Notes: a model not told the origin generated them from the letters alone. Shown: positions 15,038 to 25,133, counted from the first letter of the stretch. The stretch is DNA of 27,414 bases from Thermoleophilia bacterium (GCA_020845695.1 JADLFG010000073.1:1-27414), one strand, 5' to 3'. Made by a program: numbers and translations.

Positions 15038-15119
15038 GGGGTCTGACCCCGGGGTCAGACCCCTTGAGCGCGGGCGACTCACATTTTCGGAGCGCGGAGA
15101 ACCCCTGGGGTCTGACCCC
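15038..15119. repeat. Palindromic repeat cluster, three copies of a 13-base unit
   Basis: GGGGTCTGACCCC at 15038-15050 is followed at once by its reverse complement GGGGTCAGACCCC at 15051-15063, making a perfect 26-base palindrome. A third copy, GGGGTCTGACCCC, lies at 15107-15119 after a 43-base spacer. Each unit is itself an imperfect palindrome (GGGGTC/GACCCC). The cluster sits in the 180-base gap between the convergent phosphoesterase and sigma-factor genes. It resembles REP-type intergenic elements moved by a transposase acting elsewhere. The hairpins could also end transcription from both sides, though there is no T run. Nothing else was seen in this gap. Confidence 0.8.
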
Positions 15120-15186
15120 TCGCTGGGAGGGCACTCAGATCCGGCAGCGCGGCGGCGACGGGCCCGGCCCGCCGGCGCCGATCCGT

Positions 15187-15777
15187 TCAGAGATCCCTCG
15201 CGGCGTCGGCGTTCGCCGGAGCTCGGGCCTCGGGGACGACCCCCTCCCGCGCGAGCACGAGCTGCACCTCCTCGCGGGCCTTGTAGATGCGCCATTTCAC
15301 GGTCGCGAGCGTGATCTCGAGCGAGTCCGCGATCTCCGCGTACGAAAGACCGACGACGTCCCGCAGGAGCAGCGCCATCCGGAGGTCCGGATTGAGGCAC
15401 CCGACCGCCCGCCAGACGGCGTCGATCGTCTCGATCCGCTCGGGGGGCGCGTCCACCACCTCGAGCACGCCCGTGTCGCCGAGCGCGCTGAGCTGCGGGC
15501 GGCGCTCCCGCGCGCGAAGCTCGTCAACGACCCTGTTCTTCGCGATCTGAAACAGCCAGGTCGTGAACCGGCAGCGCAGCGAGAAACCGGGCAGTCCGTG
15601 GTGGATGCGCAGGAACACATCCTGTGTCAGATCCTCGGCGAGCGAGCGGTCGCCGACCATCCGCAGCACGTAGTTGTGGACCGGGGTCTGGTACGCGTTG
15701 ACGATGATCGCGAACGCCCGTGCGTCGCCCTGCTGCGCTCTGCGGAGGATCGAGAGCTCCGGCTGCGGGAGTGGCAC
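15187..15777 (-). CDS. ECF-type RNA polymerase sigma factor
   Basis: The 196-residue protein has sigma region 2 at about 10-80 (ILRRAQQGDARAFAIIVNAY, then RSLAEDLTQDVFLRIHHGL and RFTTWLFQIAKNRVVDELR) and region 4 at about 115-172 (LNPDLRMALLLRDVVGLSYAEIADSL, then LATVKWRIYKAREEV). This is the two-domain form of alternative sigma factors that redirect RNA polymerase to a stress or development regulon. The GTG at 15775-15777 is chosen because AGGAGG sits seven to eight bases before it; the upstream frame is open but low in sense. No anti-sigma gene is adjacent: the next gene downstream is on the other strand past the palindrome cluster. The C-terminal tail (about 15 residues, Ala-rich) is disordered. 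The target regulon cannot be inferred. Confidence 0.9.
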   Translation of the reverse strand: MPLPQPELSILRRAQQGDARAFAIIVNAYQTPVHNYVLRMVGDRSLAEDLTQDVFLRIHHGLPGFSLRCRFTTWLFQIAKNRVVDELRARERRPQLSALGDTGVLEVVDAPPERIETIDAVWRAVGCLNPDLRMALLLRDVVGLSYAEIADSLEITLATVKWRIYKAREEVQLVLAREGVVPEARAPANADAARDL

Positions 15778-15823
15778 GCGGGCGACCTCCTGACCTCGGG
15801 CCTGGACGCGGGAGGTGGACGCG

Positions 15824-15829
15824 AGTATA
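15824..15829 (-). promoter_or_regulatory. Probable -10 element (TATACT) of the sigma-factor gene
   Basis: TATACT matches five of six bases of TATAAT. It would give a leader of about 40 bases that carries the AGGAGG ribosome site. It lies in the 74-base gap after gpmI, so the sigma gene can be transcribed separately. No good -35 was found. Confidence 0.4.
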
Positions 15830-15851
15830 GCCGAGCGCCCGACACCCGGCC

Positions 15852-17345
15852 CTACGCCGAGACGACCAGGCTCCCCCCGGTCATCTCCGGCGGTCTGGGC
15901 ACGCCGAGCAGATCGAGGCAGGTCGGTGCCAGGTCGGCGAGCCCGCCCCCGTCCCGCAGCGCGAGGCCGTCGGCCGTGACGATGAGCGGTACCGGGTTCG
16001 TCGTGTGCGCGGTGTGGGGGCTGACCCCGTCGGCCTCGAGCAGCTGCTCCGCGTTGCCGTGGTCGGCGCAGACCGCGGAGACGCCGCCCCGGGCCGCCAC
16101 AGCCTCGACGACTTGGCCGAGGCACGCGTCGACGACCTCGACGGCCCGCACCGCCGCGGAGACGACGCCGGTGTGCCCGACCATGTCCGGGTTCGCGAAG
16201 TTGACGACCGCGAAGCGGTAGTCACCGGCGGCGATCTCCGTCGCGAAGCGCCCCGCGACCTCGGCCGCCGACATCTCCGGCCGCAGGTCATAGGTGGCCA
16301 CGTCCCGCGGGGACGGGACGAGCACCCGCACCTCCCCCGCCCACTCCGCCTCGCGGCCGCCGTTCAGGAAGTACGTGACGTGCGCGTACTTCTCGGTCTC
16401 GGCGATGTGGAGCTGGCGCAGCCCCCGTTTCGCGACGACCTCCGCGAGCGTGTCCGTAATCCCCTGCTCAGCGAAGGCGATCGGGCAGTCGAAGTCGTCC
16501 CGGTACCGAGTCATCGTCGTCAGGTCGTAGCCCAGCTCGAGTAGCCGCTGCGAGAGCTGGCGCGCCCGGTCGGGGCGGAAGTTGAAGCAGATGGCCGCGT
16601 CCCCGGGCCGCAGCCGCGGCGCGGGCAGCACGACCGGCTCGACGAACTCGTCGGTGACGCCGGCCGCGTAGCTCGCCTCGACCGCGATGACCGGGTCCCC
16701 GGCGGCAACTCCGTCTCCGCGCACGATCGCAGCGAGCGCGCGCTCGGTCCGCTCCCAGCGCCCGTCCCGGTCCATCGCGTGGTAGCGGCCGCAGACGGTC
16801 GCGATCCGCGCGCCCGCCTCGACGAGGCGGGCGAGGTCGCCGGCTGCGGCCTCCGGCGAGACGTCGCGCCCGTCCGTGAACGCGTGCACGTACGTTCGCT
16901 CGGCCATCCGCTGCCGCCGGGCCAGCTCGAGCAGCGCCAGCAGATGGTCGAGGTGGGAGTGGACGCCGCCGCGGGAGACAAGCCCGAGCAGGTGGACCGC
17001 TCCCCCGCGCTCCCGGGCGCGCGCGAACGCGGCGACGAGCGCCTCGTTCGCGAAGAAGCGACCGCTTGCAATCGAGCGGCTGATCCGCCTCAGGTCCTGG
17101 TCGACGACGCGGCCGGAGCCGATCGTCAGGTGGCCGACCTCGGAGTTGCCCATCTGGCCGGCCGGGAGACCGACGGCCTCGCCGGACGCGTCGAGAGTCG
17201 CGTGCGGGTAGCGCTCCCACAGACCGTCGAATACCGGCGTCTCGGCCAGCTCGACCGCGTTGCCCGGCCCGGGCGGCGCGAGCCCCCAGCCGTCGAGGAC
17301 GACGAGAGCGACGAGCGGGAAGGGCGTCCGTGCCCGCTCAGCCAC
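15852..17345 (-). CDS. gpmI: 2,3-bisphosphoglycerate-independent phosphoglycerate mutase
   Basis: The 497-residue enzyme interconverts 3- and 2-phosphoglycerate in lower glycolysis, using two Mn2+ ions and a phosphoserine. Visible motifs are VVLDGWG (Asp18), the nucleophile Ser68 in GQMGNSEVGH, RGGVHSHLDHLL, HAFTDGRDVSP, FRPDRARQLS, EKYAHVTYFLNGG, NFANPDMVGHTG and CADHGNAEQ. Together these supply both metal sites and the substrate site. Its length is close to the usual 510 residues. The GTG start at 17343-17345 overlaps the last eight bases of tpiA, so the two are translationally coupled. It ends the gap-pgk-tpiA-gpmI unit. Many actinobacteria have secG after tpiA instead and use the cofactor-dependent mutase elsewhere. 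Confidence 0.96.
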   Translation of the reverse strand: MAERARTPFPLVALVVLDGWGLAPPGPGNAVELAETPVFDGLWERYPHATLDASGEAVGLPAGQMGNSEVGHLTIGSGRVVDQDLRRISRSIASGRFFANEALVAAFARARERGGAVHLLGLVSRGGVHSHLDHLLALLELARRQRMAERTYVHAFTDGRDVSPEAAAGDLARLVEAGARIATVCGRYHAMDRDGRWERTERALAAIVRGDGVAAGDPVIAVEASYAAGVTDEFVEPVVLPAPRLRPGDAAICFNFRPDRARQLSQRLLELGYDLTTMTRYRDDFDCPIAFAEQGITDTLAEVVAKRGLRQLHIAETEKYAHVTYFLNGGREAEWAGEVRVLVPSPRDVATYDLRPEMSAAEVAGRFATEIAAGDYRFAVVNFANPDMVGHTGVVSAAVRAVEVVDACLGQVVEAVAARGGVSAVCADHGNAEQLLEADGVSPHTAHTTNPVPLIVTADGLALRDGGGLADLAPTCLDLLGVPRPPEMTGGSLVVSA

Positions 17346-18069
17346 CGGCGGCGGCGCAGATCCCGGCAAACGACTCGACGTCGAGCGAAGCCCCACCGAC
17401 GAGCGCGCCGTCCACGTCGGGCCGGGACAGCAGCTCGGCCGCGTTGTCGGGCTTGACGCTGCCACCGTAGAGGATCGGGACGTCGAGCAGCCCGCGGATC
17501 AGCGCGTGCGCCCCCTGCGCCTGCTCCGGCGTCGCCGTCCGGCCGGTGCCGATCGCCCAGACCGGCTCGTAGGCCAACGTCAGGCGCTCGTGCGGGCCGA
17601 GTGCCGCCGCGAGCGCGCCGACTTGGCGGCGCAGCACCTCCCCGGTCTCGCCGGCCTCGCGCTCCGCCTCGAGCTCGCCGACGCAGGCGATCACGTCGAG
17701 CCCGGCCTCGAGCGCGTGCGCGGCCCGCCGGACGACGGTCTCGTCGGTGTCCCCGAATTGCTGCCTGCGCTCGGAGTGGCCGACGATCGTCCCGACGGCG
17801 CCGGCCTCGAGCAGCATCGCGGGCGAGACCTCGCCGGTGAGCGCACCGGTCTCCTGCCAGGCGGCGTTCTGCGCGAACACGCGCACCCGGGAGCCGGCCA
17901 GCGCGGCGGCCGCCGCGGCGAGCGACACGTGGGGCGGGCAGACGACGACGTCGGCGCCGGCGGCTGCGCCCAGCCGGGCGGCGAGCGCCGAGCAGAACGA
18001 GGCGGCCTCGGCCGGCCCCTTGAACAGCTTCCAGTTGCCCGCGATCAGCGGCGTCGCTCTCCTGGCCAT
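17338..18069 (-). CDS. tpiA: Triosephosphate isomerase
   Basis: The 243-residue TIM-barrel enzyme interconverts dihydroxyacetone phosphate and glyceraldehyde 3-phosphate. All catalytic pieces are present: Asn12 and Lys14 in GNWKL, His98 in IVGHSERR, Glu168 in AYEPVWAIGTG (which is also the start of loop 6), and the phosphate-binding YGGSVKPDN and LVGGASL near the end. Its length is normal for the family. It starts 25 bases after pgk ends and overlaps gpmI by eight bases. AGGA lies 11 bases before the ATG. TAGGAT, eight bases upstream, could also serve as an internal promoter, but that is weak evidence. Confidence 0.97.
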   Translation of the reverse strand: MARRATPLIAGNWKLFKGPAEAASFCSALAARLGAAAGADVVVCPPHVSLAAAAAALAGSRVRVFAQNAAWQETGALTGEVSPAMLLEAGAVGTIVGHSERRQQFGDTDETVVRRAAHALEAGLDVIACVGELEAEREAGETGEVLRRQVGALAAALGPHERLTLAYEPVWAIGTGRTATPEQAQGAHALIRGLLDVPILYGGSVKPDNAAELLSRPDVDGALVGGASLDVESFAGICAAAGG

Positions 18070-18094
18070 CCGGCGGGATCCTACGCGACGGGCC

Positions 18095-19141
<1,047 letters not shown>

Positions 19142-19153
19142 CGGTGCCCGCCC

Positions 19154-20152
<999 letters not shown>

Positions 20153-20188
20153 TGCTGCCTCCCGCCCGCTCGACTGCCCAGGGCGCCG

Positions 20189-20194
20189 ATTCTA
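20189..20194 (-). promoter_or_regulatory. Possible -10 element (TAGAAT) of the gap-pgk-tpiA-gpmI unit
   Basis: TAGAAT overlaps the whiA TAG stop and lies about 36 bases before the gap ATG, leaving room for the GGGAGG ribosome site. It matches TATAAT at five of six positions. No -35 hexamer stands out, so co-transcription with whiA remains possible. Confidence 0.3.
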
Positions 20195-21112
20195 GTTGCC
20201 GGCCAGCCGCTCGAGCCGCTTCAGCCGTCGGTGCACCGACGCCTTCGTCGCGGGCGGGCGACAGCGGCTGGCGAGCTCGCGCAGCGAGAGGGACGGGTGG
20301 CGCAGCCGGAGCTCGGCGATCTCGCGAAGCTCCGGCGGCAGCCGTTCGAGATCGCCGCGCAGCTCGAGCCGGCGGATCGCCTGGAGCTCCGCCTGAGCGG
20401 CGCGGCTGGCTCGGACGAGGTTGGCGTGGTCGGCGTTGGCAAGCCGGTTGGCATGCGCGCGGGTCGCGCCGACAACCGCGCTCTCCCCGATCGCGAGCGC
20501 GGCGTCGTGGGCACCGGCCAGGCCGAGCAGATCGGCGATCGCGTCGGAGCTCTTCGCGTAGGCGGCCGCGTGCCGGCCCCGGTCGATCACGGACAGGCGG
20601 ATCCCCTCCTCCGCTGCGAGCGCGGCCAGCAGGCGCGCACCGGTCTCGGTGGCTGCGCGCAGCTCGAGGTGCGGCGACCGGGGACCGGTGACGGAGCCGG
20701 CGCCGAGCAGCGCGCCACGCAGGTAGGCGGCGCGGCAGCAGGAGCGGGCGACCACCCGCCTCGGCGGCTCGGTGAGCGGAGTCAGGGCGGAGCCGAGCAC
20801 GCCGGCTTCGTTGAGCGTCTGGAGCGCGCGCGGGTCGTCGCCGAGGTGGAGCTCGTAGCGGGCCTCGCGCCCGAACGCGTGGCGGCGGTAGGTGCGGATC
20901 TCTGCCGCGACGCCGAACCCGCGCAGGAGAGCGAACGCGCGGCGCGCGACGGCGGCGCCCCCGACGTCGAGGTGGACGGCCAGGCTGCCGCCGGCTCGCA
21001 GGTGCAGCGTGCCCGCCGTGCGGACGAGCGCGGACAGCTCGGCGAGCCGGCAGCAGGGGCGGCGCGGGTCGATCGCCGCGAGCTCCGAGCGAACGGACTC
21101 GGAGAGGCTCAC
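20192..21112 (-). CDS. whiA: WhiA, sporulation/cell-division regulator
   Basis: The 306-residue protein has the WhiA plan: a degenerate LAGLIDADG-endonuclease-like N-terminal region (about 20-200, with CCRLAELSALVRTAG and CCRAAYLRGALLGAGSV), a linker rich in Asn (ANRLANADHANLVRASRAA), and a C-terminal helix-turn-helix (LPPELREIAELRLRHPSLSLRELA, then TKASVHRRLKRLERL). WhiA is conserved in Gram-positive bacteria and controls sporulation septation in Streptomyces and division in Bacillus. The GTG start at 21110-21112 overlaps the ogt stop (GTGA). Location just upstream of gap-pgk-tpiA is the usual actinobacterial arrangement, but the normal upstream neighbours rapZ and yvcK are missing and ogt is there instead. 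Confidence 0.93.
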   Translation of the reverse strand: MSLSESVRSELAAIDPRRPCCRLAELSALVRTAGTLHLRAGGSLAVHLDVGGAAVARRAFALLRGFGVAAEIRTYRRHAFGREARYELHLGDDPRALQTLNEAGVLGSALTPLTEPPRRVVARSCCRAAYLRGALLGAGSVTGPRSPHLELRAATETGARLLAALAAEEGIRLSVIDRGRHAAAYAKSSDAIADLLGLAGAHDAALAIGESAVVGATRAHANRLANADHANLVRASRAAQAELQAIRRLELRGDLERLPPELREIAELRLRHPSLSLRELASRCRPPATKASVHRRLKRLERLAGN

Positions 21113-21570
21113 CCGCGCCAGCCCTCGAGCGCGAGCAGCCGCCGTTTGTAGGCGACGCCGAGCTCGCCGTAGGCGCCGACCCCGCCGGCCGCGACGACGC
21201 GATGGCAGGGCAGGAACACGGGCAGGTGGTTGCGGGCGCAGAACGTGCCGGCGGCGCGGGCGGCCCCGGGGCGGCCGGCGAGCGCGGCCAGCTCGCCGTA
21301 GGTGACGGTCTCCCCGCGCGGAACCCGGCGCAGCGCGGCGGCGAGCTGGCGCCCGAGCGGGGTCAGCCCCTCGAGATCGAGCTCGACGTCGTCGAACGTG
21401 ACTGCGCCGCCCGCGAAGTAGGCGCGCAGGCGCCGGACCAGCTCCGGCCCCCCCGCCTGCGGCTCGGGCCCGGCTCGCGGCGCCTCGTGCCAGACGACGC
21501 GGTCGCCGTCGAGCCAGAGCTCTCCGACGCCCCACCCCTCGGCCTCGTAGCGGAAGGGCTTGACTGCCAC
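21109..21570 (-). CDS. ogt: Methylated-DNA--protein-cysteine methyltransferase
   Basis: The 153-residue protein removes alkyl groups from O6-alkylguanine in DNA by irreversible transfer to its own cysteine. The C-terminal domain shows TPLGRQLAAALRRVPRGETVTYGELA (the DNA-binding region), the helix-turn-helix RAAGTFCARN, the active site LPCHRVV and the closing GAYGELGVAYKRRLLALEG. The GTG at 21570 is chosen because a TACGCT hexamer lies ten bases upstream and the conserved sequence begins there. A GTG at 21594 would add eight residues but would place that start upstream of the hexamer and only two bases from the divergent pruA start. It overlaps whiA by four bases and so is coupled to it. Confidence 0.92.
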   Translation of the reverse strand: MAVKPFRYEAEGWGVGELWLDGDRVVWHEAPRAGPEPQAGGPELVRRLRAYFAGGAVTFDDVELDLEGLTPLGRQLAAALRRVPRGETVTYGELAALAGRPGAARAAGTFCARNHLPVFLPCHRVVAAGGVGAYGELGVAYKRRLLALEGWRG

Positions 21571-21590
21571 GGGTGCCGCGAGCGTACCAT
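21560..21590 (+). promoter_or_regulatory. Promoter of pruA: TTGACT, 19-base spacer, TACCAT
   Basis: TTGACT at 21560-21565 matches five of six bases of the -35 consensus. TACCAT at 21585-21590 fits TANNNT and ends exactly six bases before the pruA ATG, predicting a leaderless transcript. The 19-base spacer is slightly long. This is the best-formed promoter seen in the window. Confidence 0.5.
21581..21586 (-). promoter_or_regulatory. Possible -10 element (TACGCT) of the ogt-whiA unit
   Basis: TACGCT lies ten bases before the ogt GTG at 21570. It overlaps the pruA -10 element on the other strand by two bases, so the two promoters would compete for the same DNA. The same hexamer at the same distance precedes the gene at 26687. 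Confidence 0.3.
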
Positions 21591-21596
21591 CCACGC

Positions 21597-23234
21597 ATGA
21601 GCGGCCACGGGAGCTTCCGGCCGCCCGAGGCCGTGAACGAGGCGATCCGCTCGTACGCGCCCGGGACGGCCGAGCGGGCGAGCCTGCGGCGGCGGCTCGA
21701 GGCGATGCGCGGCGAGCGACCGGAGCTCGCCTGCGTGATCGGCGGGCGGGAGGTGCGCACGGGCACGATGCGCCCCGCGGTGATGCCCCACGACCACGGC
21801 CAGGTGCTGGCCGACGTGCACCAGGGCGGGCGGGCGGAGGTGGAGGCGGCGATCGCCGCCGCCCGGGAGGCCTGGCACGACTGGAGCCGCACCCCGTGGG
21901 AGGAGCGGGTGGCGGTGTTCCTGCGGGCAGCCGAGCTGCTCTCGGGTCCGCGGCGCGACACGCTGAACGCGGCGACGATGCTCAACCTGTCGAAGACCGT
22001 GCACCAGGCGGAGATCGACGCGGCCTGCGAGACGTGCGACTTCTGGCGCTTCAACGCGGTCTACCTGCGCCGGATCTACGAGGAGCAGCCGCTCTCCTCT
22101 CCGGGGGTGTGGAACCGGCTCGAGTACCGGCCGCTCGAAGGGTTCGTACTCGCCGTGAGCCCGTTCAACTTCACCTCCATCGGCGCGAACCTGACGACGG
22201 CGCCGGCGCTGGCGGGCTGCACGGTCGTGTGGAAGCCCGCGTCAACGGCGATGCTGACGGCCTGGTACACGCTGCGGGTGCTCGAGGAGGCGGGACTACC
22301 GCCGGGAGTGATCAACCTCGTTTACGGGCCGGGTGCCGCGATCGGGGACGCGGCCCTCGCGAGCCCCGAGCTGGCCGGGGTGCACTTCACGGGCTCGACG
22401 GGCGTCTTCCAGGGGATCTGGCGGACGGTCGGCGGCTCGATCGAGCGGTACCGCGGCTACCCGCGGCTCGTCGGCGAGACCGGCGGCAAGGACTTCGTCG
22501 TCGCGCATGCGTCGGCTGACGTGGAGGCGGTGGCGGCGGCGATCCTGCGCGGGGCGTTCGAGTACCAGGGACAGAAATGCTCGGCCGCGTCACGCGTCTA
22601 CGCCCCGTCGAGCCTCTGGCCGGAGCTGCGGGATCGTCTCGCCTCGGAGGCGGCGACGATCCGCACCGGGGACGTGGCCGACTTCTCGAACTTCATGGGG
22701 GCGGTGATCGACGCGGGCGCGTTCTCGACCCAGAGGGAGGCGATCGCGGAGGCGAGGGCGCATCCGGACACGGAGGTCGTGACGGGCGGCGGCACGGACG
22801 ACTCGGTCGGCTTCTTCGTCGAGCCGACGATCGTCGAGACCCGCGACCCGGGCTTCCGGCTGCTCCGCGACGAGCTGTTCGGACCGGTCGTCACCTGCTA
22901 CGTGTACCCGGAGAACCGCTTCGAGGAGACGCTCGGGCTGATCGACCGCACCGCCCCGTACGCGCTGACCGGGGCGATCTTCGCCACCGATCGCTACGCG
23001 ACGATCCGGGCGGTCGAGGCGCTGCGCTACGCGGCCGGGAACCTGTACCTGAACGACAAGCCGACCGGCGCGGTCGTCGGGCAGCAGCCGTTCGGCGGCG
23101 CGCGCGCGTCGGGCACGAACGACAAGGCAGGCTCGATGTGGAACCTGATCCGCTGGGTCAGCCCGCGCACGATCAAGGAGACGTTCGTCCCCCCGACGGA
23201 CTACCGCTATCCGTTCCTCGGGCCCGACCCGTAG
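21597..23234 (+). CDS. pruA: L-glutamate gamma-semialdehyde (P5C) dehydrogenase, ALDH4 type
   Basis: The 545-residue aldehyde dehydrogenase oxidises glutamate semialdehyde, in equilibrium with pyrroline-5-carboxylate, to glutamate with NAD+; it is the second step of proline breakdown. Marks of the ALDH4 branch are SPFNFTSIGANLTTAPAL, VWKPAS, VHFTGSTGVFQGIW, Glu294 in GETGGKDF, Cys328 in YQGQKCSAASR, PTIVETRDP, LFGPVVTCYVY, YLNDKPTGAVVGQQPFGGARASGTNDKAGS and the C-terminal DYRYPFLGPD. It is the monofunctional form, with no proline dehydrogenase domain, and no putB-like gene is in view. An earlier ATG at 21573 is excluded by the promoter placement. It ends nine bases from the convergent uvrC. 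Confidence 0.94.
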   Translation: MSGHGSFRPPEAVNEAIRSYAPGTAERASLRRRLEAMRGERPELACVIGGREVRTGTMRPAVMPHDHGQVLADVHQGGRAEVEAAIAAAREAWHDWSRTPWEERVAVFLRAAELLSGPRRDTLNAATMLNLSKTVHQAEIDAACETCDFWRFNAVYLRRIYEEQPLSSPGVWNRLEYRPLEGFVLAVSPFNFTSIGANLTTAPALAGCTVVWKPASTAMLTAWYTLRVLEEAGLPPGVINLVYGPGAAIGDAALASPELAGVHFTGSTGVFQGIWRTVGGSIERYRGYPRLVGETGGKDFVVAHASADVEAVAAAILRGAFEYQGQKCSAASRVYAPSSLWPELRDRLASEAATIRTGDVADFSNFMGAVIDAGAFSTQREAIAEARAHPDTEVVTGGGTDDSVGFFVEPTIVETRDPGFRLLRDELFGPVVTCYVYPENRFEETLGLIDRTAPYALTGAIFATDRYATIRAVEALRYAAGNLYLNDKPTGAVVGQQPFGGARASGTNDKAGSMWNLIRWVSPRTIKETFVPPTDYRYPFLGPDP

Positions 23235-23243
23235 GGGCGAGTC

Positions 23244-25121
23244 TCACCCGCCCCCGCCCGCGCCGGTCCTGTGCAGGGCGGCGTGGATCGCGCGCCCCGT
23301 GCGGGGAGGGATCCCGGGGACGCCTTCGAGCTCGTCGCTCGTCGCCTCGAGCAGGCGCCCGGCGGACCCGAAGTGGCGAAGCAGCGCCCGCTTGCGCGCG
23401 GGACCGACGCCCGGCAGGGCATCGAGCAGGGACTCCCGGGCCCTGGCGTCACGGCGCGTGCGATGGCGTCCGAGCGCGAAGCGGTGGGCCTCGTCGCGCA
23501 GGCGCTGGAGCAGCTGGAGGCCGGCGGAGTCGCGCGGGAGCACGACCGGGCGGGAGCGGCCGGGGACGAACACCTCCTCCTCGCGCTTCGCGAGCGCGAT
23601 CGCGGCGACGCGCGGCAGCTCGAACGCCGCCATCGCCTCGAGCGCCGCGGCGAGCTGTCCCTTGCCGCCGTCGATGACGACGAGACTCGGGGTCGAGGCG
23701 AAGCTCTCGTCCCAGCCGTCAGCCCCGGGCGAGGCGCCCAGACGGGCGAAGCGGCGGGAGACGACCTCGGCGAGCATCGCGTAGTCGTCCTGGCCCTCGA
23801 CACCGCGGACGGCGAACGTGCGGTAGTGCGCCTTCTTCGCGACGGCGTCCTCGAACACGACCATCGAGCCAACCGGCGAGGCGCCCTGCACCTGCGAGAT
23901 GTCGAAGCACTCGATCCGCACCGGCAGGCTCTCGAGGTTGAGCGCCTCCCGCAGCTCCTCGAGCGCCGCGATCCGGCGCAGTCGCCTGCGCTCGCTGTCC
24001 GCACGGTCGCCGGCAAGCGCGAGCTCGGCATTGGCCCGGGCGAGCTCCTGGAGGCGGCGCTTCTCGCCCCGCCGCGGCTCCCGCACCTCCACGCGCGAGC
24101 CGCGTAGCGTCGAGAGGTACTCCCCGAGCGCGCGGGCGCCGCAGCCGGGCGGGACGACGACCAGCGGCGGCACGCTCGGCGCGTTGCCGTAGTACTCGAG
24201 GCAGAACGCCTCCGCGAGCGCGGGCAGGTCCTGTCCGGCCGGATTCTCGAGGTAGAACGTGTGGCGGTCGACGAGCCGGCCGTCGCGGAGCGGGAACACC
24301 TGCACGGCCGCCGTCTGCGCGGCCGCGGCGATCCCGATCACGTCGACGGTGCCGAGCGAGCGCTTGTCCGCCGCTTGGCGCTCCGCCAGGTGGCGGATCG
24401 CGAACAGGCGGTTGCGGTGGCGCGCCGCCTCCTCGAACTCCTCGCGCCCAGCCGCGTCCCGCATCCGCCGCTCGAGCTCCCGCTGGATCGGCCGCGTCTC
24501 GCCCGACAGGAACTCGACCACGCCGTCGACGACGCGCCGGTACTCCTCCCTCGACACGTACCCGACGCAGGGGGCGAGGCAACGCTCGATGTGGAAGTCG
24601 AGGCACGGGACCCCGGAGCGGCGGCCCGGCTGCGGGCCCTCGCAGGGGCGGTACTGGAAGACGCGGTTGAGCACGTCGAGCGTCTCCCGCACCTTCTTCG
24701 CGGAGGCGTAGGGGCCGAAGTAGACGACGCCGCGGCGGTGGCGCTCGCGCGTGAACAGCACGCGCGGGAAGTCGTCGTCGACCGTGACCGCGATGTACGG
24801 GTACGACTTGTCATCGCGCAGGCGCACGTTGAACGGCGGGCGGTGCCGCTTGATCAGGTTCTGCTCGAGATGGAGCGCCTCGCCCTCGGTGCGCGTGACC
24901 ACGACCTCGATCCGCTCGACCCGCTCGGCGAGCTGGCCGATCCCCGCCCGCGAGTCGCCGCCGCGGAAGTACGAGCGGACGCGGGCGCGCAGCGACTTCG
25001 CCTTGCCCACGTACAGGACCTCGCCGCCGCGCCCGTGCAGCAGGTAGACGCCCGGCCCGGCCGGGAGCGCGCGCAACTCGGCCTCGATCCGCTCTCGCCT
25101 GCCCGCCGCGCCCTCCACCAC
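23244..25121 (-). CDS. uvrC: Excinuclease ABC subunit C
   Basis: The 625-residue nuclease makes the 3' and 5' cuts in nucleotide excision repair after UvrA/UvrB find the lesion. The N-terminal GIY-YIG domain (about 15-95) shows GPGVYLLHGRGGEVLYVGKAK and the catalytic arginine in SLRARVRSYF. The UvrB-binding UVR motif is in ELERRMRDAAGREEFEEAARHRNRL (about 209-235). The RNase H-like 5' nuclease domain has IECFDISQVQGASPVGSMVVF and VIDGGKGQLAAAL. Two helix-hairpin-helix motifs close the protein (LDALPGVGPARKRALLRHFG, then LEGVPGIPPRTGRAI). GTG 25119-25121 is preceded by TAGCCT at six bases. Its length is normal. Confidence 0.96.
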   Translation of the reverse strand: MVEGAAGRRERIEAELRALPAGPGVYLLHGRGGEVLYVGKAKSLRARVRSYFRGGDSRAGIGQLAERVERIEVVVTRTEGEALHLEQNLIKRHRPPFNVRLRDDKSYPYIAVTVDDDFPRVLFTRERHRRGVVYFGPYASAKKVRETLDVLNRVFQYRPCEGPQPGRRSGVPCLDFHIERCLAPCVGYVSREEYRRVVDGVVEFLSGETRPIQRELERRMRDAAGREEFEEAARHRNRLFAIRHLAERQAADKRSLGTVDVIGIAAAAQTAAVQVFPLRDGRLVDRHTFYLENPAGQDLPALAEAFCLEYYGNAPSVPPLVVVPPGCGARALGEYLSTLRGSRVEVREPRRGEKRRLQELARANAELALAGDRADSERRRLRRIAALEELREALNLESLPVRIECFDISQVQGASPVGSMVVFEDAVAKKAHYRTFAVRGVEGQDDYAMLAEVVSRRFARLGASPGADGWDESFASTPSLVVIDGGKGQLAAALEAMAAFELPRVAAIALAKREEEVFVPGRSRPVVLPRDSAGLQLLQRLRDEAHRFALGRHRTRRDARARESLLDALPGVGPARKRALLRHFGSAGRLLEATSDELEGVPGIPPRTGRAIHAALHRTGAGGGG

Positions 25122-25127
25122 CTGCGA

Positions 25128-25133
25128 AGGCTA
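25128..25133 (-). promoter_or_regulatory. Probable leaderless -10 element (TAGCCT) of uvrC
   Basis: TAGCCT fits TANNNT and lies exactly six bases before the uvrC GTG. No ribosome binding site is present between them. The 140-base gap to hemQ holds nothing else that I could support. Confidence 0.45.

Noticed and set aside
15038..15063. Intrinsic bidirectional terminator
   Set aside because: The palindrome could form a stable hairpin, but there is no T run on either strand and the unit recurs at 15107, so a repeat element explains it better.
21571..21594. Upstream GTG start for ogt at 21594
   Set aside because: It adds eight residues outside the conserved domain, would lie upstream of the TACGCT element, and leaves only two bases to the divergent pruA start.
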